DNA of 64,000 nt. It comes from Kryptolebias marmoratus (lineage: Eukaryota > Chordata > Actinopteri > Cyprinodontiformes > Rivulidae). Below are positions 59,189-64,000 of the stretch, piece by piece. The DNA lies in the NCBI RefSeq assembly GCF_001649575.2, contig NC_051431.1:16521891-16585890 (forward strand). Reading direction: 5' to 3'. The notes under the pieces are model-generated. The model had not been told where the DNA came from. It worked only from the letters and a program-made list of their open reading frames with translations, and ran no database searches. Position numbers and translations under genes: made by a program. Each line of letters starts with the position of its first letter. The stretch's first letter is position 1.

Positions 59189-61802
59189 AAACACTATGAA
59201 GCTCAGAAACTGATGGATCATCTTACTGTTCAGTCAGAGAATCACAGTTAATCACTACTGGTGTTTTAGATGATCTGACTTTTTAATAATTTTATATAAC
59301 ACTGTTTTATTTATTTCCTTTCCTACTGTGTAGTTTAGTTTAAACATTGTAACTGTGGCATACATAGTTCTTTATTATTTTAAGGTTTTTTTTGTTTTCT
59401 CTTATTTATCTTTTTGTTGTTTAAAAGGGAAAAAAAGCTGACATCAGATCTAAAAGATCATAAATAATGTGACATAAAGTGCTCATAAACACTTCAGTCT
59501 ATGTCATCTGCTTCCTGTTCTCTGGTATAAAGATATGTATTTATTCACACTAAAAAAAAGAAAAAAAATTCAGGAGTAGAATATCTCTTTGACAAATACT
59601 GTCCTGATTATCTTTGTGAACATACTGAAACTAAACTTTAACCAAACCTAAACCTTTTTCTACACTAAGAGATCATTAAAGGCTGAATTTAAATGTGTGA
59701 CATGTTGACTTTTTAGTTCATTTTTATTGTTTTTATGTGGTTTTATTTGTTTTTATTATAGGGCTGCTTTGACTTTGTTTTTTAGGTTTTATTATGTTTT
59801 GTGAGTGTTTCTATGGTTTATTCACTGCAACTGTGCAGCACTTTGGTCCTTTGTTTGTGTAAATTCCTTTATAAATAGGGCTGCTATGGTATGGTATTGT
59901 ATAGTATGGTATGATATGGTAATTTGTTGAAATTATTGTTGTTTTAAGGGGCTTTGGGAATAAATTTTCCTAAAACAAATCCTACTCTTTTTATTTTTTT
60001 TCAAACTACACATCTGTAGATCCTCATCTTCTGTCTGAAATTTGTTTTTTTTTTTTCAACTCTCCTCCTAAGTTTCTGTTCTGCTTCATTTAATCAAAAA
60101 TGATCCATAAACACTTTCATTATTTAACTGATATGTTTCAAAGCAGCCGTCTGAAAGAACAAACACAAAACCACCAATCCCTTCATTTACCCATTAGTCA
60201 GTGTACCAGATCACTGAAAAAGCTACAACAAATGGCCAGCCTAAGACCCACCTGTGTAATAATCCTGCTGTCTAATCATCTTGATATGCCACACCTGTGA
60301 GGTGAATGGATTATCTCAGCTAAGGAGAAGTGCTCACTAACACAGATTTACACAAAAAGGCCTTAGATCTTTGAGTCCAGCTCATGAAAACCTGGAACAA
60401 AAACTAAAGTGTTGTGTTTATATTTTTGTAAAGTATATATTTGGAGTATCTTCTTCTTTTTCTTTCAGCTGTTCCCTTTTTCAGGGGTCACCACAGCGAG
60501 TCCTCCTCCTTCTAACTCTGTCCTCTGCGTCCTCTGTCCTCCCTCCATGTCCTCTCTGACTGCATCCATATATCTCCTCTTTGTCTTTTTCCTGGCAGCT
60601 GCGTCTCTAACATCCTTCTACCAATATACCCACTGTCCCTCCTCTGCACATGTCCAAACCATCTCAGTCTGGCCTCTCTAACTTTATCTCCCAGTCCTTC
60701 AACCTGTGCTGGACCTCTGATGACCTCATTCCTGATCCTGTCCATCCTCGTCCTTCCCCAGGAGAACCTCAACATCTTCAGCTCTGACACTTCCAGTTCT
60801 GTCTCCTGTCTGTCTAGCATCTTTCTCAAACATATATTACTTTTATTATAAACATACAAAACATTTTTCAAAAAAGCAGCGAGACTCTGTTAAACATAAA
60901 AGTTATTTACAAAATATCACATCATGTTGATGAATCAACATTTGGTTCATTCAGCATAATTTCCTGGAAAACAGCCCCAAACAGAAACAAAAGAAGCTTT
61001 CAGGATGCTGGTTGTGTGACTTTATGTATTTTAATTTGTGCCCCTTTTCAGAAATGATTTGAATATTTCTGCTTCCTGTTTTGACCAAATTTCTGTCATT
61101 TCTGTTTTTTTACTTAAAATTTGCATCAGAGGGAAAAGAAAGAACAAAGTTGTTTATTTGTAAGGCAGGAAGAAATTTAATTTATCTTTTATGAATGCAG
61201 AAATAGAAAAAAAAAACTCTAAAACAAATTTAAAACATGATTTTGAAAAAAGGTTAGAAAATGACTGCATCTTCAGAATAATTCAATACTTTTATGAAGC
61301 CTAAATAAAAGCTGTATTACAAATGAGATGACCTTTGTCTGAAGTAGATGTAACATTAATTCATCACAGGAACTTAGTGTAGAAGGAAGTATTCAGGGTG
61401 TATTTACCTTATTGCTTTTGTTATCAGGGCACCGGTGGGTTAGTTGTTTGTTTGTTGCCTCTTCAGCTCTGCTCCTGTTGTTGTCCTTGTTACATCCCAG
61501 TGTGTTCAGGTTGTGTCTCTGTGTCTGGATGTGCTCAGGGGTTTGAGAGCAGGTGGGTGGGTGTTCAGGTGGGGTGATGGGTGTGAGTGTATTTCTGTAA
61601 ACTCACCTGACAATATTCACATTATTCCCCAGGTGACATTTCATTTGGTTTTAGCCCTTTATTCCACTTTGTCCTGTATTTTCTGTGTTTTGAATAGTTT
61701 GTTGTTAATGACATTAACAATCAAGAAAAAGATGCTTCTTATTATCAGTAAATCCATGAAAAAACAAAGGTATGAAGATATATGTATGTGTTTTTGTTTA
61801 AG
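59189..61802. other. Spacer between the lectin-like gene and its broken duplicate
   Basis: Contains the 3' UTR of the lectin-like gene (ATTAAA at 59675, AATAAA at 59959), an ATGGT-type pentamer repeat (about 59886-59921), an RTE LINE fragment (60460-60870) and an open frame at 61444-61827 of unknown origin. No copies of the Cys-rich modules were seen. Confidence 0.55.
60460..60870 (-). mobile_element. RTE-type LINE fragment (C-terminal reverse transcriptase region)
   Basis: On the - strand a frame reads LKMLRFSWGRTRMDRIRNE, VREARLRWFGHVQRRD and YIGRRML. This is the hallmark C-terminal block found after the reverse transcriptase of RTE-clade LINEs. It is truncated at both sides and the frame breaks beyond it, so it is a dead fragment. 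Confidence 0.85.
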
Positions 61803-62143
61803 GTTCATCTCTGAAGTTTCATGCTGAACCCAAATGTTGGATCAAAGCTTTTCGGCACTGCAACCAAAACGGATCCTCCTTGCTTGAAATCATCAACCAG
61901 GCGTTGCAAATCGAGGCGAATAATCTTCTGGAAGATGAGTCAATACTAGAAAAAGGGGTCTGGATCGGCTTGGAACGGATCTGGAGTGGAAATGGGTGTC
62001 AGGAATCACTGCTGAATTCTCCGAGTGGGACAGCAGATTTCATGACATCTTGAACAACCACTGTGGGAAGATTGTCCTGGTTAATGAGACAATCAAGCTT
62101 CAGGACGACAATTGCCATAAAAAACTACCTTACATCTGCCAAG
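61803..62143 (+). pseudogene. Broken duplicate of the C-type-lectin-like exon
   Basis: This exon-sized stretch repeats the lectin-domain exon at 58611-58994: CWIKAFRHCNQNGSSL, GVWIGLER, LEWKWVSG, NNHCGKIV, LPYICQG. Compared with that exon, 16 bases are missing just after the WIGLER codons (near 61976-61977). The frame shifts and reaches TGA about 25 codons later. The rest of the domain is intact in the other frame, from about 61977 on. A donor GTGAGA follows at 62144, and a terminal exon encoding GPE-stop with acceptor CAG sits near 62291. No copies of the two Cys-rich modules were found in front of it. It is most simply a partial, decayed tandem duplicate. A rescue by an unusual internal splice cannot be excluded. 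Confidence 0.7.
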
Positions 62144-63059
62144 GTGAGAGGAATTTAAAAGTCAGTTTGTCTCATTTTCAGATTTTAGTTAGGAGTCTTC
62201 CAGTTCAGATTTTAAGACTGGAAACTAGAAATTAATGTTGAACATTTAAAAATATTCAAACGTAACTTGATTAAATTTTTTTTCCCCAGCAGGCCCAGAG
62301 TGAGCACTGTAAGAAGCACTGAAACCACTGATTCACTGTCTTACTTAAATACATAAATACTAATATTTGAAGGGCTGTTGTTAATCACTGGTTGTTCAAT
62401 TTTTTAATGTTTTTTTTTTATTTTTCACAATAACATTTTTTCTTTGTATTGCCTAATTTGTAAACAATGTAATTAAAGTTATGTTTATCATTCATTTATA
62501 CATTTTCTCTCTTGTATTAAGTATATTTTGACATGTATGTTAAATATTAACACAAACTTTTAAAACAAGATTAAAAGTCTACATCTAATAGAATGAAAAA
62601 AAAACGAACTCCTTCAGGAGACATAAAGTGCTTTTTAAACATTTTAATTCGTTTGGTTCCTGACATCAGTCTGGTATTTTTCTGAAGTTGTTTCAATATT
62701 TATTTTATATTATACTGAACAATAATAAACTTCTTCAAACAAACATCATCCTGTTTGTCTTTGAGATCTCAAAATAAAAATGGACACAAAAATAATCACA
62801 AATTGTATATAAAGCTGTTCATGAAGCCCAGGGTGTTTTGCATATAGAATAAAACAGAAAAATAGGACAGTCTGTTGTTTGTTAAACTGCATATTTTGGT
62901 GAGTATGAAAGAGTTGATTTCAAACTGCTCTATTTATGACTGCAGGCATTTCTTGATCTTATTTGCACATAAGCTCCTTCATATGTCCATATTAACTGTG
63001 ACGCTTCCAGGTGAACATCCAGGAGCTAAGATATGTTGCTTTATGGTCACTTCTTCATT

Positions 63060-63310
63060 TTCATAGTCCAAAGGGAGGGAGCTGGTGCCTGTCTCCAGCA
63101 GTCACTGGGCAGGAGGAGGTCTACACCCTGGACAGATCGACAGTCCATTACAGGACCAACACAGAGACACGAGACAAACAATTATATCACTCACACTTAA
63201 GGTCAATTTTAAATAATTATTTAATAGCATTCATGTTTTGGGACTGTGTGAGGAAATCGGAATACCTGGAGAAAACCCAGGAAGAACATATGAACTCCAC
63301 ACCTTCCTTG
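63060..63310 (+). mobile_element. Non-LTR retroelement 3' tail fragment
   Basis: GGGAGCTGGTGCCTGTCTCC, CACTGGGCAGGAGG, CTACACCCTGGACAG and GGAGAAAACCCAGGAAG follow the order seen in common fish LINE tails. Diverged and noncoding. Confidence 0.5.
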
Positions 63311-63861
63311 TTCCACCATGCAGCTCCATTTATTTTTAATATCATTTTTCAAGTTAGATGTTAAAAATAGAAGCATAATATAGGGAATAGAAAAAAAAAC
63401 TTAAAATTGTTTAACACCTTTATAATAATCCAGTATTTTTCTACAGTTGTTTTTAATATTTCTTTGCAGTATAAATAAACATTTTTAACAATCATTGTCC
63501 TTATTATCTTCGTGAGTACAAATCATTTTAGACAAAGTATTTAATGGTGAGCAGACTGGACCAGGAGGAGGTGGAGAAGATGAGGACAGATTCAGTAAGT
63601 GAACACCATACCAATCCCTACTGATCTGAAAAGTTCTGTGTTTCCTCAGCAGGTGGAGATGTTGTTGAACCTTTTACAGACAGGCGTCTGTTTCTGTTCC
63701 ACCATCTGACCATGGATGCTGAGGGGCTGGCGCATTGCTGTTTTATCTCTGCCTCCACGGCACAACTCTTTAGTCATTCAGATGTTGAGCTCCATTTAGC
63801 GTTCAAAAATTCCAGCATCAGTGCCAGTTAGGTGTGCAAACAGAAACATGTCATCGACATA

Positions 63862-64000
63862 CAGGTGCTGGTCATAAAATTAGAATATCATGAAAAAGTA
63901 GATTGATTTCAGTAATTCCATTTAAAAAGTGAAACTTGTATATTATATTCATACATTACATACAAACTCATATATTTCAAATGTTTATTTCGTTTAATTT
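63862..64000 (+). mobile_element. Tc1-like transposon end, cut by the window edge
   Basis: CAGGTGCTGGTCATAAAATT begins right after a TA dinucleotide (63860-63861), the target of Tc1/mariner elements. The sequence that follows matches what I recall of a Tc1-like family spread widely among fishes. The transposase would lie beyond the window. Confidence 0.7.

Larger units (their letters stand above)
62144..64000. other. A/T-rich flank after the lectin pseudogene
   Basis: Contains the putative GPE-stop exon of the pseudogene near 62291-62301, a retroelement tail fragment (63060-63310), a stretch with no recognisable content (63320-63860), and the Tc1-like end. No gene seen. Confidence 0.55.

Noticed and set aside
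61444..61827. 127-codon open frame overlapping the lectin pseudogene start
   Set aside because: It looks like noncoding or retroelement-derived sequence, and it ends in a different frame from the lectin exon.
1..64000. CRISPR arrays, operons or bacterial features
   Set aside because: Spliced vertebrate genes and fish transposons throughout; the repeats seen are microsatellites and dispersed elements, not spaced direct repeats.

Overview
The window is nuclear DNA from a ray-finned (teleost) fish. Three protein genes can be rebuilt exon by exon and match vertebrate families along their whole length. All their introns are GT-AG and short to medium. CA/GT microsatellites are frequent, and the intergenic DNA and introns are full of fish-type mobile elements (hAT MITEs, an RTE LINE fragment, a solo LTR, a Tc1-like end). 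I could not fix the species.

Layout. Bases 1-14633 are intergenic, with repeats and a small GC-rich patch carrying E-boxes near 10.9-11.3 kb. Tyrosinase (tyr) lies on the + strand at 14634-19324: 5 exons, 536 codons plus stop, all six copper-ligand histidines present. Bases 19325-22706 are spacer. nox4 (NADPH oxidase 4) lies on the - strand at 22707-38095: 18 coding exons, 559 residues, with heme, FAD and NADPH motifs complete. An intact tRNA-Asp(GTC) gene sits inside its second-to-last gap between coding exons (24526-24597). Bases 38096-43045 hold the GC-rich nox4 5' flank and repeats. A glutamate carboxypeptidase II family gene (naalad2/folh1 type) lies on the + strand at 43046-52674: 20 coding exons, 739 residues, all zinc ligands present. 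The order tyr, nox4, naalad2 matches the conserved TYR-NOX4-NAALAD2 neighbourhood of human 11q14.3, which favours naalad2 over folh1.

The last 10 kb is less ordinary. At 56920-59188 is the 3' part of a gene I do not recognise. It has a cysteine-rich module on one 246-nt exon, then a second module split over two exons that also total 246 nt, then a C-type-lectin-like domain exon, then a tiny terminal exon encoding Gly-Pro-Glu-stop. The first (signal peptide) exon was not found. About 2.6 kb downstream is a second copy of the lectin-domain exon (61803-62143), broken by a 16-nt deletion. The window closes inside the end of a Tc1-like transposon.

The genes do not form a pathway. tyr makes melanin precursors in the melanosome, nox4 makes hydrogen peroxide at membranes, and naalad2 is a cell-surface zinc peptidase. 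Their proximity is conserved synteny. A striking background feature is one dispersed repeat family, about 15 copies in both orientations and often as head-to-tail doublets, through the intergenic DNA and the introns of naalad2 and the lectin gene.
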